Part shown: piece by piece, positions 11,295-19,557 of the stretch
Numbering within the stretch: position 1 is the stretch's first letter
Layout of the letters: every line of letters starts with the position of its first letter
Source: JAHEKO01 sp965212505
Lineage (GTDB): Bacteria; Acidobacteriota; Thermoanaerobaculia; Multivoradales; JAHEKO01
Direction of reading: 5' to 3'
DNA length: 64,000 bases
Assembly: GCA_965212505.1 (NCBI GenBank)
Contig: OZ243123.1
Coordinates: forward strand, 5,057,507-5,121,506
Made by a program: the position numbers and the translations under genes
Notes under the pieces: generated by a model
The model's database searches: none
Seen by the model: the letters and a program-made list of their open reading frames with translations, nothing else
Told to the model about the DNA's origin: nothing

Positions 11295-12143
11295 ATGTCG
11301 AACCTCCGCCCGCTCGAGCCCCGCTGGACGGCACCTCTCTTCCCACGGCTCGGGGCTCGGCTCTCCGAACTGCTGCGCTCGATGGATGCCGAGGACTGGG
11401 AGCGGCCCACGGTCTGCAGCGGCTGGACGGTGCGCGACATTGCGGCGCATCTGCTCGACAGCTGCCTCCGGCGAGTTTCGGCCGATCGCGACGAGTTCGT
11501 GAGGCCGCCCGAGCCGGGCGAAGTCACGGACTACGCTTCGCTCATCGGCTTCCTCGATCGGCTGAACGCGGAGTGGGTCCAGGCGGCGCGCCGGCTGAGT
11601 CCCGCACTGCTGATCGAACTGCTCGAGTTCGCCGAAGATCGGTTGGCCGAGACACTCACTCGCCTCGAGCCGGAGGCTCCGGCTCGCTTTGCCGTCTCCT
11701 GGGCCGGTGAGGAGGAGTCGAAGCTCTGGTTCGACGTCGCCCGCGAGTTGACCGAGCGGTGGCTGCATCAGCAGCAGATCCGGCTGGCGGTTGGTGCCGA
11801 GCCGCTCGATGATCCTGAGATCTCCAGGGCGGTCTTGGAGACCTTCCTGCGAGCCCTGCCGCATCGATATCGAGAGGTCGAAGCCGAGGCGGGCGCAACG
11901 GTAGCCATCCTCGTTCGAGGGGCTGAGCCCTACGAGTTTGCCCTCCGTTGTCGAGGAGACGGCTGGGACCTGCTGGCCGGTTCGAGCTCCGAGGCGATCG
12001 CGAGGGTCGGCGTCGATGAGGAGACGGCCTGGCTCCTCCTGACCAAAGGTCTTCCTGGTGACGCGGCGCGCGAGCGAGCCGAGGTCGACGGCCCGGAGGC
12101 CCTCGTCTCTCCGTTCTTCGACGTCATCGCCGTCATGGCATAG
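11295..12143 (+). CDS. Maleylpyruvate isomerase-like/DinB-superfamily protein
   Basis: 282 residues. The N-terminal half is a four-helix DinB/YfiT-type domain with the family signature WERPTVCSGWTVRDIAAHLLD, whose first metal-type His is conserved. Two further candidate His ligands lie in ERWLHQQQIR. The C-terminal part is a mixed alpha/beta region (residues about 175-280) like that of mycothiol-dependent maleylpyruvate isomerase-like proteins. The thiol cofactor and substrate are unknown; outside Actinobacteria this family is poorly characterised. It has no ribosome site and instead a TAGATT box 6 nt before its ATG, suggesting a leaderless mRNA. A DinB-like neighbour follows at 12174. Confidence 0.75.
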   Translation: MSNLRPLEPRWTAPLFPRLGARLSELLRSMDAEDWERPTVCSGWTVRDIAAHLLDSCLRRVSADRDEFVRPPEPGEVTDYASLIGFLDRLNAEWVQAARRLSPALLIELLEFAEDRLAETLTRLEPEAPARFAVSWAGEEESKLWFDVARELTERWLHQQQIRLAVGAEPLDDPEISRAVLETFLRALPHRYREVEAEAGATVAILVRGAEPYEFALRCRGDGWDLLAGSSSEAIARVGVDEETAWLLLTKGLPGDAARERAEVDGPEALVSPFFDVIAVMA

Positions 12144-12173
12144 CCGCCCCCTAGCTCGTTTCGAGGAGATTGC

Positions 12174-12710
12174 ATGAACGCCCAAGCTTGGTTGGATGAA
12201 GTCCTCTCTCAGTTCCGACTGCGGAAGAATCAGTGTGAGCGCGCGGTCGCTCAGGTCACCGACGAACAGCTCTTCGAGACCGTCGGCGACATTCCGCTGC
12301 CGCTCGCCGGGCAGCTCAAACACATCGGCGGCAACCACCGCTCTCGCTGGCGCGACTTTCTGACCACCGACGGAGAAAAGCCCGACCGCCATCGCGACAC
12401 CGAGTTTGTTCTCGAGGGTGAGACGGCCGAGTCGATCCGCGCGATCTGGGACGAAGGGTGGCGCCTCACGTTCGAGACGTTGGAGAGTCTCGTGCCCGAC
12501 GATCTCGAGAAGACGATCACGATTCGCGGCGAGCCGCACACCGTCGTAGAGGCGCTCCAGCGCGGCTTGACCCATCTTTCGTACCACTGCGGTCAGATCG
12601 TCTCCTTAGCGCGCCATCACGCCGGCGACAACTGGCAAACGCTGAGCGTCGCTCTCGGCAAGTCGGAAGAGCACAACGCGCAGATGCGCGAGCGCTACGG
12701 CGACTTCTGA
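12174..12710 (+). CDS. DinB-like protein of the DUF1572 group
   Basis: 178 residues, a four-helix-bundle DinB superfamily protein. Conserved metal-type histidines appear in QLKHIGGNH (about residue 46-51) and in GLTHLSYHCGQIV (about 130-136), the usual three-His arrangement of this fold. Members are thought to be thiol-dependent transferases or hydrolases; the function of this one is unknown. A GAGGAG ribosome site precedes ATG 12174. Its stop overlaps the start of the next gene (ATGA), so the two are translationally coupled. Confidence 0.8.
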   Translation: MNAQAWLDEVLSQFRLRKNQCERAVAQVTDEQLFETVGDIPLPLAGQLKHIGGNHRSRWRDFLTTDGEKPDRHRDTEFVLEGETAESIRAIWDEGWRLTFETLESLVPDDLEKTITIRGEPHTVVEALQRGLTHLSYHCGQIVSLARHHAGDNWQTLSVALGKSEEHNAQMRERYGDF

Positions 12711-13525
12711 TGAGGCCGATGTTTGCGCTCGGGCTGGCCGTCCTTTCGACGGCGCTCGGCTGTGGCGGAGCTTCGTCCGAGTCGCGTTCACAGGGCTGGG
12801 TCGAATCGCACACCGGCATGGAGTTTGTGCTCGTCCCGGCGGGCTCCTTCGAGATGGGCTCGCCTGCAGCCGAGCCGGGGCGCGAGGAGCAGGAGCGGCT
12901 GCATTCGGTCACCCTTTCGAGCCCCTTTTTCCTGGGGCGCTACGAGGTGACGCAGGAACAGTGGTCCGCGGTCATGGGCGACAACCCGAGCCGCTATCTC
13001 GAGTGTGGCGGCGACTGCCCGGTCGAGACCGTGAATCGAGTGCGCATCGAAGAGTTCCTGGAACGGTTGAGCAGCTCGTCTGGGGAGAGGTTGCGACTCC
13101 CAACGGAGGCGGAGTGGGAGTACGCCTGTCGTGCCGGGAACCAGACGGCGTTCGGCATCGGCGACGCGATCTCTTCTGCGTCTGCGAACTTCGACGGGCG
13201 GACGCCGCACCCGGGGGCTCCCTCCGGTCCGTTTGTCGCGAGCACCACGCCGGTCGGGATGTATGCACCCAACGCCTGGGGGCTCTACGACATGAACGGC
13301 AACGTCTGGGAGTGGTGCGCGGACGAGCACTGCCCGTATTCAGAGGACCCCGCGGTCGATCCCGTCAACGAGTGCGGCGCCGAGCTGGTCGTGATTCGCG
13401 GCGGTAGCTGGTACTACGGTGCCGACAGCGCTCGGTGCGGACTGCGCTATACACATCGAACGGTCGACGATGGGCCCAGCCTCGGGTTCCGTGTCGTTCG
13501 AGAGATCCCCCAGGAGGGGCGATGA
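12710..13525 (+). CDS. Lipoprotein of the formylglycine-generating-enzyme-like (SUMF1) family
   Basis: 271 residues. The start at 12710 overlaps the upstream stop (ATGA) and opens a lipoprotein signal ending in STALGCGG, so the protein is probably membrane-anchored. The rest is an FGE-sulfatase-modifying-factor fold: FVLVPAGSFEMGSP, FFLGRYEVTQEQWSAVMGD, RLPTEAEWEYACRAG, YDMNGNVWEWCAD and the closing RGGSW...GFRVV. The catalytic Cys pair of genuine FGEs is not evident, so a binding or unrelated enzymatic role is as likely as sulfatase maturation. It overlaps the next small gene by 4 nt. Confidence 0.85.
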   Translation: MRPMFALGLAVLSTALGCGGASSESRSQGWVESHTGMEFVLVPAGSFEMGSPAAEPGREEQERLHSVTLSSPFFLGRYEVTQEQWSAVMGDNPSRYLECGGDCPVETVNRVRIEEFLERLSSSSGERLRLPTEAEWEYACRAGNQTAFGIGDAISSASANFDGRTPHPGAPSGPFVASTTPVGMYAPNAWGLYDMNGNVWEWCADEHCPYSEDPAVDPVNECGAELVVIRGGSWYYGADSARCGLRYTHRTVDDGPSLGFRVVREIPQEGR

Positions 13526-13794
13526 AGCTCGACAAGGAGACTCGAAAGCGGCTGATCGCGTCGATCCGCCGCTACGCTGACGAAGAGCTCGAACTCGACA
13601 TGGGCGAGCTCAAGGCGAGTCTGCTGCTCGACTACATCGTCGAAGAGGTCGGGCCGTCTGTCTACAACGCGGCGATTCGGGACGCGCGGGCGTATTTCTT
13701 CGCCAAGGTCGAAGACCTCGAGGGCACGTGCTGGGAGGACGAGCTTCCGTACTGGCCGCAGCGAGACCGTAGTGGTCGTGGCGAGAACGGCTGA
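13522..13794 (+). CDS. DUF2164 family protein
   Basis: 90 residues. The family pattern is clear: LDKETRKRLIASIRRYADEE at the start, then ELKASLLLDYIVEEVGPSVY and DARAYFFAKVEDLEG. It is a small soluble helical protein with no known function. The start at 13522 overlaps the preceding stop (ATGA) and has GGAGGGG just upstream, so it is the last gene of the 12174-13794 coupled set. Confidence 0.85.
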   Translation: MKLDKETRKRLIASIRRYADEELELDMGELKASLLLDYIVEEVGPSVYNAAIRDARAYFFAKVEDLEGTCWEDELPYWPQRDRSGRGENG

Positions 13795-13855
13795 GTCAGA
13801 AGCCTGGAACCCGTGGGATAGCCTAGGCCGGGTTTCGAAAGGGGAAGAACGATAG

Positions 13856-15145
13856 ATGAACGGAGACGCGGGTCGCCGGTCGTACAGCAGCCTCAGCATC
13901 TGGTCGTGGGCGTTGTACGACTTCGCCAACTCGCCGTTCACCACGCTGTTGGTGACGTTCATCTACCCGGTCTTCTTCGCCCAGGTGGTGGTGGGCGACG
14001 AGATCGAGGGGACGGCGATTTGGTCGCGGGCGGTCACTCTCACCGCAGTGATCGTCGCCGCCCTCTCGCCGATCCTCGGCGCGCTCGCCGATCGGGGTGG
14101 GTTGCGCAAGGAGTTCCTCCTGACCGCCACGATCGCCTGCATCGGCGGCACCTCGGCGCTTTACTTCATCGGTAGCGGACAGGTCTTCCAGGCGTTCCTC
14201 TGGTTTGTGATCGCAAATACCGCCTTCGAGATGGGTATGGTCTTTTACAACGCCTACCTCCCGGACATCGCGCCACCCGAACGCATCGGACGAATCTCCG
14301 GGTACGGGTGGGGGCTCGGTTACGCGGGCGGACTCCTGGCGCTGGTGTTGGCGCTAGTGGCATTTGTGCAGCCGGAGGTGCCGTGGTTCGGGTTCAGCAA
14401 GGAGGCGGGCGAGAACATCCGGGCCACCAACGTGTTGGTGGCCGTCTGGTTCGCTGTGTTCAGTCTGCCGATCTTCTTCTTCGTGCGCGACGACAAGGAC
14501 GACCCGGTGAAGCTTGGCGAGGTCGTGGGCGAGACCTTCTCGAGACTTGCCGAAACCTGGCGTGAGCTGGGCCGCTATCGTCAGATCGTTCGCTTCCTCG
14601 TCGCCCGTTTGATCTACAACGACGGCCTGGTGACGATCTTTGCTTTCGGCGGCATCTACGCGGCGGGCACATTTGGCTTCGAGATTCAGGACATCCTGAT
14701 CTTCGGCATCGTGCTGAACCTGACGTCGGGCTTGGGCGCCGCGGCTTTCGGCTTTCTCGACGACAAGGTCGGCGGCAAGCGCACCTTGCAGATCACTCTG
14801 GTGGGTCTGATTTTCTCCACGCTTCTGGCCGTCCTCGCGCCGACGCGCTTCTGGTTCTGGGTCTCGGGCATCGTGACCGGCATCTTCGTCGGACCGAACC
14901 AGGCGGCCAGTAGGTCGCTGATGGGGCGTCTCGTGCCGGACGACAAGGAGAACGAGTTCTTCGGCTTCTTCGCCTTCTCTGGAAAGCTGACCGCCTTCCT
15001 CGGTCCGCTGATGCTCGGCATTCTGACCCAGGCCTTCGACTCGCAGCGCGCGGGCATCTCGATCGTTCTGGTGCTGTTTGTCGTCGGCCTCGTGCTGCTC
15101 AATCGTGTCGACGAGCGCGAAGGCATCGAGCTCGCGGGTCGCTAG
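13856..15145 (+). CDS. MFS transporter of the UMF1/Atg22-like group
   Basis: 429 residues with about twelve hydrophobic segments. The N-terminus has the family hallmark SWALYDFANSPFTT, and GRISGYGWGLGYAGGLL follows near residue 145. This group includes yeast Atg22, an amino-acid effluxer of the vacuole, and many bacterial members of unknown substrate. It sits in the inner membrane. An AAGGGGAAG ribosome site precedes ATG 13856. The acyltransferase gene begins 6 nt after its stop, so the two are probably one transcript. Confidence 0.88.
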   Translation: MNGDAGRRSYSSLSIWSWALYDFANSPFTTLLVTFIYPVFFAQVVVGDEIEGTAIWSRAVTLTAVIVAALSPILGALADRGGLRKEFLLTATIACIGGTSALYFIGSGQVFQAFLWFVIANTAFEMGMVFYNAYLPDIAPPERIGRISGYGWGLGYAGGLLALVLALVAFVQPEVPWFGFSKEAGENIRATNVLVAVWFAVFSLPIFFFVRDDKDDPVKLGEVVGETFSRLAETWRELGRYRQIVRFLVARLIYNDGLVTIFAFGGIYAAGTFGFEIQDILIFGIVLNLTSGLGAAAFGFLDDKVGGKRTLQITLVGLIFSTLLAVLAPTRFWFWVSGIVTGIFVGPNQAASRSLMGRLVPDDKENEFFGFFAFSGKLTAFLGPLMLGILTQAFDSQRAGISIVLVLFVVGLVLLNRVDEREGIELAGR

Positions 15146-15151
15146 CACCGC

Positions 15152-16516
15152 ATGTGGCTCTCGCCCGTCGTTCGACTCCTTGCGGCGGCCGCGGCGCGCG
15201 GCTACTACCGTTTGGAGATCTCCGGTCCGCGTGTGTCTCGTGACGGCTCCGCGCTCCTGGTCGCGAACCATCCGAACGGCCTGCTCGACCCGGCGTTGGT
15301 GGTCACGGCGGCCGATCGGCGCGTGCGCTTCCTGGCGAAGTCGACGCTCTTCACCGACCCGCGCATCGGCTGGCTGGTGCGCGGTGCGGGCGCGATTCCC
15401 GTTTACCGTCGCATAGACGATCCGAGCCAGACGGGCAAGAACGTGGAGACGTTCCAGGCCGTCTTCGAGGCGTTGGGCGGCGGCGATGCGGTCGGTATCT
15501 TTCCGGAGGGGGTTAGCCACAGCAAGCCGTCCTTGCGAGAGCTCAAGACGGGCGCAGCACGGATGGCGCTCGGAACGTACGAGCGCGAGGGGTGCGACTT
15601 TCCGATCGTGCCGATCGGGCTCGTCTTTCGACGCAAGGACGCGTTCCGATCCGAAGCGCTGGCGCTCCTCGGAGAACCGGTGCCGTGGAGCGACCTCGCC
15701 CACCGAGGCGCTGAGGACCGGGACGCCGTGCAGGAGTTGACACGCCGGATCGGTCGTGGCCTCCGCCGACTGACCGTCAATCTCGAGTCGTGGGAAGACG
15801 CTCCGTTGGTGGAGTGGGCCGAGGCGATCTGGGCGGCTGAACACGAGCCGTACGACGACGCGAAAGAGCAGCTTTCGCGAACTCAGGTGATCGCCACGAT
15901 CCTCGCGGCCCTGAGGCGACGGCGGACATCGAGCCCGGATGACCCGGCGGTGGTGATGGCCACCGAGCTCGCCGCCGATCTCTACGAGCACCGCGACCAG
16001 ATGATCGATCTCTCTCTCGAGCCTCGAGACTTGGCGAACTCACGGAGCGCCCGACGTCACCGCCGCGGCTATCGGGCGCTCGATCCGCTGTCGGCGCTTC
16101 TGGCGAGCGTCGGCTTTCTCCTGTTCTGGCCGCCCTACCGACTCACCGGAATCCTCGCCGACCTGGCGCGGCCCGATGCGGAAACACGTTCCACCTACCG
16201 CTTCCTCGGTGGAGTTGTCGTCTACGCGTTCTGGGTCGTAGGGCTGTCGGCGGTCGCGGGCTGGCTGGGGAATGCCGCCGCCGCGCTCCTGGTGCTGGTC
16301 GCCGTCCCCCTCGTGGGTCTGCTGGGACTCTTCGTCCGCGAGCGGCGGCGCGAGCAGGGCAGGGTTCGGGAGAAGGTGGACCGCACCCTCTCCGGCCCCG
16401 AGCGCGTGCACGCGCTCAAGGCCGCTCAGAGTGACATTGCGGCCCGCCTCGATCGTCTCTACGAGAGTTGGCTGGCGGGGGAGCTCCCGACCAGCGTCGA
16501 TCTCGAAGACGACTAG
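15152..16516 (+). CDS. Lysophospholipid acyltransferase family protein
   Basis: 454 residues. The PlsC-like domain (about 1-230) carries the acyltransferase motif NHPNGLLDP (the HX5D variant seen in GPAT/DHAPAT-like members), GAIPVYR, and the substrate-binding FPEGVSHSKP. The C-terminal third has two or three membrane segments (about residues 315-335 and 355-400). It likely transfers an acyl group from acyl-ACP or acyl-CoA to glycerol-3-phosphate or lysophosphatidate in the inner membrane; which step is not clear. It follows the MFS gene by 6 nt and is convergent with the lipoprotein gene at 16541. Confidence 0.85.
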   Translation: MWLSPVVRLLAAAAARGYYRLEISGPRVSRDGSALLVANHPNGLLDPALVVTAADRRVRFLAKSTLFTDPRIGWLVRGAGAIPVYRRIDDPSQTGKNVETFQAVFEALGGGDAVGIFPEGVSHSKPSLRELKTGAARMALGTYEREGCDFPIVPIGLVFRRKDAFRSEALALLGEPVPWSDLAHRGAEDRDAVQELTRRIGRGLRRLTVNLESWEDAPLVEWAEAIWAAEHEPYDDAKEQLSRTQVIATILAALRRRRTSSPDDPAVVMATELAADLYEHRDQMIDLSLEPRDLANSRSARRHRRGYRALDPLSALLASVGFLLFWPPYRLTGILADLARPDAETRSTYRFLGGVVVYAFWVVGLSAVAGWLGNAAAALLVLVAVPLVGLLGLFVRERRREQGRVREKVDRTLSGPERVHALKAAQSDIAARLDRLYESWLAGELPTSVDLEDD

Positions 16517-16540
16517 CGAGTTCCTCGAGTTCGAACCGGG

Positions 16541-17026
16541 CTACTTGACGTAGGCACCGCGCTCGAGATTGACGAACAGCGACAGAGCCGATCCGGCTGG
16601 AATGCCCTTGCCCGCGGTGTAGAACATCGCCAAGCTCTCGCCCGCGAGGAGCTGCTCGAGCGGATACTCGACCTTGGTGAGTGGGATCTCTCCATCCTTC
16701 TTGACCCGCACTTCGAACGCGCCTTCCAGGGTGCGCTCGAGGCCACTGACCACCCAGCGGGCAGAGAGGGTGAGACCTCTCTGACGCTTGTCTTCGGGGA
16801 CCTTCAGGCTCCCGGCGAGCGCGAGCGAGTGGTCGGTGAGGTCCACGTTCTCCCCGAAGACGTAGGAGCCGAGAAAGACCTCCTTGTTCTTCTTGATCTT
16901 CTTGTCGAACTTCGAGTAGTAGCCCTGTTGGGCCGAAATGCTCGTGTTCGGGAACGGACAGAACACGCATCCACCCAGCAACAGAGCCACGGGCAGTGCC
17001 GCGACGAGTACAGCTCTACTCTTCAT
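16541..17026 (-). CDS. Putative lipoprotein, unknown function
   Basis: 161 residues. The signal peptide ends with a good lipobox, LLGGC, at about residues 16-20, so it is probably lipid-anchored. The mature part is beta-rich with a lysine-rich segment (FDKKIKKNKEVFLG) and ends in LFVNLERGAYVK. I do not recognise a family. The start has GGGAGG 7 nt upstream on the reverse strand. It stands alone between a convergent acyltransferase gene and the divergent DDAH gene. Confidence 0.7.
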   Translation of the reverse strand: MKSRAVLVAALPVALLLGGCVFCPFPNTSISAQQGYYSKFDKKIKKNKEVFLGSYVFGENVDLTDHSLALAGSLKVPEDKRQRGLTLSARWVVSGLERTLEGAFEVRVKKDGEIPLTKVEYPLEQLLAGESLAMFYTAGKGIPAGSALSLFVNLERGAYVK

Positions 17027-17095
17027 TGGTTTCCTCCCAACGCTGCGTACGTTTGCGAGTGCTGAAGGGATCTTAGCGCCGTGGAGGGCCGGGCG

Positions 17096-17101
17096 TACAA
17101 T
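17096..17101 (+). promoter_or_regulatory. -10 box upstream of the DDAH gene
   Basis: TACAAT lies 11 nt before ATG 17113 with no ribosome site between, implying a very short leader. No clear -35 box is seen. Confidence 0.4.
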
Positions 17102-17112
17102 GCGCGGTACCG

Positions 17113-17910
17113 ATGTCGAGAGTTGCCATCACCCGAGAGGTCAGCGAGAGCATCTTTCGCTGCGAGTTGACCCACCTCTCCCGCGAGAAGATCGACTACA
17201 CCCGTGCCGCCGAGCAGCACGCTGCGTACAAGGCGAGGTTGCTCGAGCTCGGTTGCCAGGTGCTCTCGCTGCCAGCCGATCCGGAGCTGCCCGACTGCGT
17301 GTTTGTCGAGGACGCCGCGATCGTCTTCGATGAGCTCGCCGTGATCACACGACCGGGGGCGGTCTCTCGCAGAGGCGAGTTGCCTGTCATCCGCGAGGCG
17401 CTGGAGCCGTTTCGAACGCTGGTCGAGATCCACGAACCCGGCATGCTCGACGGCGGAGACGTGATGGTTGTGGACCAGATGGTCTACGTCGGTCGTTCGA
17501 CACGCTCCAACGAACACGGAATCTCCCAGCTGATCCACTTTCTCGAGCCGTACGGCTACACGGTGCGCGACGTGGACTTCCACTCCTGCCTGCATCTCAA
17601 GTCCGCGGTCACTCACCTGGGCGAGGGCATGCTGCTGATACAGGAGGACTGGGTCAGCCCGGAGGTCTTCCCAGAGTACGAGCTGATCGCCGTCGACCCG
17701 GAGGAGCCGCACGGTGGCAACGCGCTACGCATCGACGGCACCGTGCTCTACGCTGAGGGCTTCGACCGTACCCGGAAGCGAATGGAGGCGAAGGGCCTCT
17801 CGGTGAAAACGGTGCCCCAGTGGGAGCTGGCGAAGGCCGAAGGTGGGGTGACCTGTTGCAGCCTCATCTTCGAGGCGGATCGAGGGTTGGCAGACGAGGA
17901 GGAAGGGTGA
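17113..17910 (+). CDS. ddaH: Dimethylarginine dimethylaminohydrolase family protein
   Basis: 265 residues, the usual length of this amidinotransferase-fold enzyme. It would hydrolyse methylated arginine to citrulline and methylamine, in the cytoplasm. Signatures include PDCVFVEDAAIVFDE (substrate and propeller contacts), MLDGGDVM, the catalytic His in HLKSAVTHL (about residues 160-166) and the nucleophile Cys in GGVTCCSLIF near the C-terminus. Two adjacent cysteines occur there; by family alignment one is catalytic. The stop overlaps the start of an FMN reductase gene (ATGA). Arginine deiminase-like activity on another guanidine compound is a possible alternative. Confidence 0.9.
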   Translation: MSRVAITREVSESIFRCELTHLSREKIDYTRAAEQHAAYKARLLELGCQVLSLPADPELPDCVFVEDAAIVFDELAVITRPGAVSRRGELPVIREALEPFRTLVEIHEPGMLDGGDVMVVDQMVYVGRSTRSNEHGISQLIHFLEPYGYTVRDVDFHSCLHLKSAVTHLGEGMLLIQEDWVSPEVFPEYELIAVDPEEPHGGNALRIDGTVLYAEGFDRTRKRMEAKGLSVKTVPQWELAKAEGGVTCCSLIFEADRGLADEEEG

Positions 17911-18509
17911 TGAGCGAAACGACCGGCGGAGGCATTCGGATCGCCGCCCTGATCGGCACGGTGCGACCGGGCAACTACACCGGCAAGGCGTTGCGACTGG
18001 TGGCGGACGAGCTCGCTGGACTGGACGGTGTCTCGGTTGACGTTCTGGACCCGGCGGAGATGACCTTGCCCTTTCCCGGGCAGGAAGACACCACAGGAGA
18101 CGCCGAGCGGCTGGCGGAGACGGTGAGGCAGGCGACAGGCGTGGTGCTGGCGACGCCCGAGTATCACGGCAGCTTCGCCTCTGTGATGAAGCTGATGATC
18201 GAGAATCTGGGACATCCCTCGGCGCTCGGCGGTAAGCCCGTTGCACTCCTCGGCGTGGCCGCCGGTCAGATCGGTGCCATCAAGTCGCTCGAATCGCTTC
18301 GAGGGATCTGCTCCCACGTCGGCTCGATCGTGCTGCCCGGGCCGGTGTCGGTAGCCGGTGTGCAACGGGTATTCGACGAAGACGGCAACTGCACTGACGC
18401 CGGAATCGAGAAGCGTGTTCGGGGTCTTGGCAGGAACCTGGTCGACTACATTCACGACAACATTTGCCCCCGCCACAACCTCGAAGCGATGGTGCGCGCG
18501 GGTACCTAG
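17910..18509 (+). CDS. NADPH-dependent FMN reductase family protein
   Basis: 199 residues from ATG 17910, which overlaps the DDAH stop by 1 nt. It is a flavodoxin-like fold: the phosphate loop is IGTVRPGNYTGKAL and the flavin/dimer loop is TPEYHGSFASVMKLMIENL. Members reduce FMN or act as quinone or azo reductases using NAD(P)H. The exact substrate is unknown. Translational coupling to DDAH is clear, but no pathway link is evident. Confidence 0.88.
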   Translation: MSETTGGGIRIAALIGTVRPGNYTGKALRLVADELAGLDGVSVDVLDPAEMTLPFPGQEDTTGDAERLAETVRQATGVVLATPEYHGSFASVMKLMIENLGHPSALGGKPVALLGVAAGQIGAIKSLESLRGICSHVGSIVLPGPVSVAGVQRVFDEDGNCTDAGIEKRVRGLGRNLVDYIHDNICPRHNLEAMVRAGT

Positions 18510-18520
18510 GCGAGGCGCAC

Positions 18521-18961
18521 ATGGCCCCGTCGCGGACGTTCGGAAAGCTCCTTCGCAGCCTGGGCGGCGACGCGCCCATCGGTGACCAGGGCACGGTCTG
18601 GATCCTGGGCGACGGCAAGTTCGGGATCGACGTCGTCGGCGAGTCGAACTACCAGGAAGCCCTCGAAGAGGCGGTGGGAGGCCGCAAGCCCAAGGGAGTA
18701 CACGAGACGGCTACGGTCGAACTCCTACTCGAAGACGACAACCCGTACGACGATCAGGCGGTTGCGGTGTTGCTCGACGGAGCGAAGGTCGGCTACCTCT
18801 CCCGAGACAACGCGCGGCTCTTTCGGGCGGAGCTGGGCGGCGATCTGGCGTCGGCGCGGAAGATCCTGTGCAAGGGGCGAGTGCGGGGCGGTTGGAGTCG
18901 GGGTCCGCGCGACCGGGGTCACTTCGGCGTGACCCTCGACATCGCCTCTCGCGATGGATGA
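18521..18961 (+). CDS. HIRAN-domain protein
   Basis: 146 residues from ATG 18521. The second half is a HIRAN domain: GESNYQEAL, LLLEDDNPYDDQAVAVLLDG, KVGYLSRDNARLFRAEL, and a closing strand GHFGVTLDI. HIRAN domains bind 3' ends or unusual DNA structures and usually accompany helicases or nucleases. Here it stands alone apart from a short N-terminal segment. Whether it acts on DNA in this organism is inference only. It follows the FMN reductase gene by 11 nt. Confidence 0.75.
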   Translation: MAPSRTFGKLLRSLGGDAPIGDQGTVWILGDGKFGIDVVGESNYQEALEEAVGGRKPKGVHETATVELLLEDDNPYDDQAVAVLLDGAKVGYLSRDNARLFRAELGGDLASARKILCKGRVRGGWSRGPRDRGHFGVTLDIASRDG

Positions 18962-19001
18962 AGGGCGGCACGGTCGTCGACGAATGCGGACGAACGCGCA
19001 G

Positions 19002-19007
19002 TAGACT
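19002..19007 (+). promoter_or_regulatory. -10 box upstream of the CYTH gene
   Basis: TAGACT lies 17 nt before GTG 19025, with a GGGAGG ribosome site between. It is the same hexamer seen before serS, ispH and tRNA-Ser. Confidence 0.4.
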
Positions 19008-19024
19008 CGGGCGGGAGGAAGCGC

Positions 19025-19549
19025 GTGGCACACAACGTCGAGATCAAAGCCCAACTCCGAGACCCCGACGATCTGAGAGCTCGCGTCGAGCAGCTCGCTG
19101 ACCAAGGTCCGACCGTTCTGGAGCAGGAGGACGTGTTCTTTCGTAGTTCCGCGGGGCGGCTGAAGCTGCGCAAGTTCCCCGATCGCGCCGAGCTCATCTA
19201 CTACGAGCGCCCCGACTCGCTCGAGCCGGTCGAGTCGGAGTACATGAAAGTTCCGGTCGCGGATGCCGGCGCCATCGAAGCTGTCCTCTCGGTAGCCGTC
19301 GGTGTCCGAGGCACGGTTCGGAAGCGCCGAGAGCTCTACCTCGTCGGATCGACGAGGGTTCACGTCGACGAGGTGGAGGGGTTGGGCTCTTTCCTCGAGC
19401 TCGAAGTGGTTCTAGAAGGTCCGCAGACCATCATCGACGGCAACGAGATTGCGCGCGACTTGATGGAGAAACTCGGCGTACAACAGGACGATCTGGTGGC
19501 GAACGCCTACATCGACCTGCTGGAGCAACCGGCGTCTGCAGGGGGCTAG
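19025..19549 (+). CDS. CYTH-domain protein (class IV adenylyl cyclase/triphosphatase-like)
   Basis: 174 residues. The N-terminal VEIKAQL provides the metal-binding Glu/Lys of the CYTH tunnel fold, and the other strand motifs are present: LKLRKF, ELIYYERPD, VRKRRELYLV, HVDEVEGLGSFLELEVV. Members hydrolyse triphosphates or, in one clade, make cAMP. The order of strands is closest to the CyaB-like group, but cyclase activity cannot be asserted. GTG start with GGGAGG at 19013. Confidence 0.82.
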   Translation: MAHNVEIKAQLRDPDDLRARVEQLADQGPTVLEQEDVFFRSSAGRLKLRKFPDRAELIYYERPDSLEPVESEYMKVPVADAGAIEAVLSVAVGVRGTVRKRRELYLVGSTRVHVDEVEGLGSFLELEVVLEGPQTIIDGNEIARDLMEKLGVQQDDLVANAYIDLLEQPASAGG

Positions 19550-19557
19550 GAGACGTT

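Noticed and set aside
10773..12587. 604-codon reverse-strand frame
   Set aside because: It covers three well-supported forward genes (gamma-glutamylcyclotransferase, 11295 and 12174) and shows no domain or signal.
14354..15991. 545-codon reverse-strand frame over the MFS and acyltransferase genes
   Set aside because: Arg/Gln/Asp-rich shadow of strongly supported genes on the other strand.
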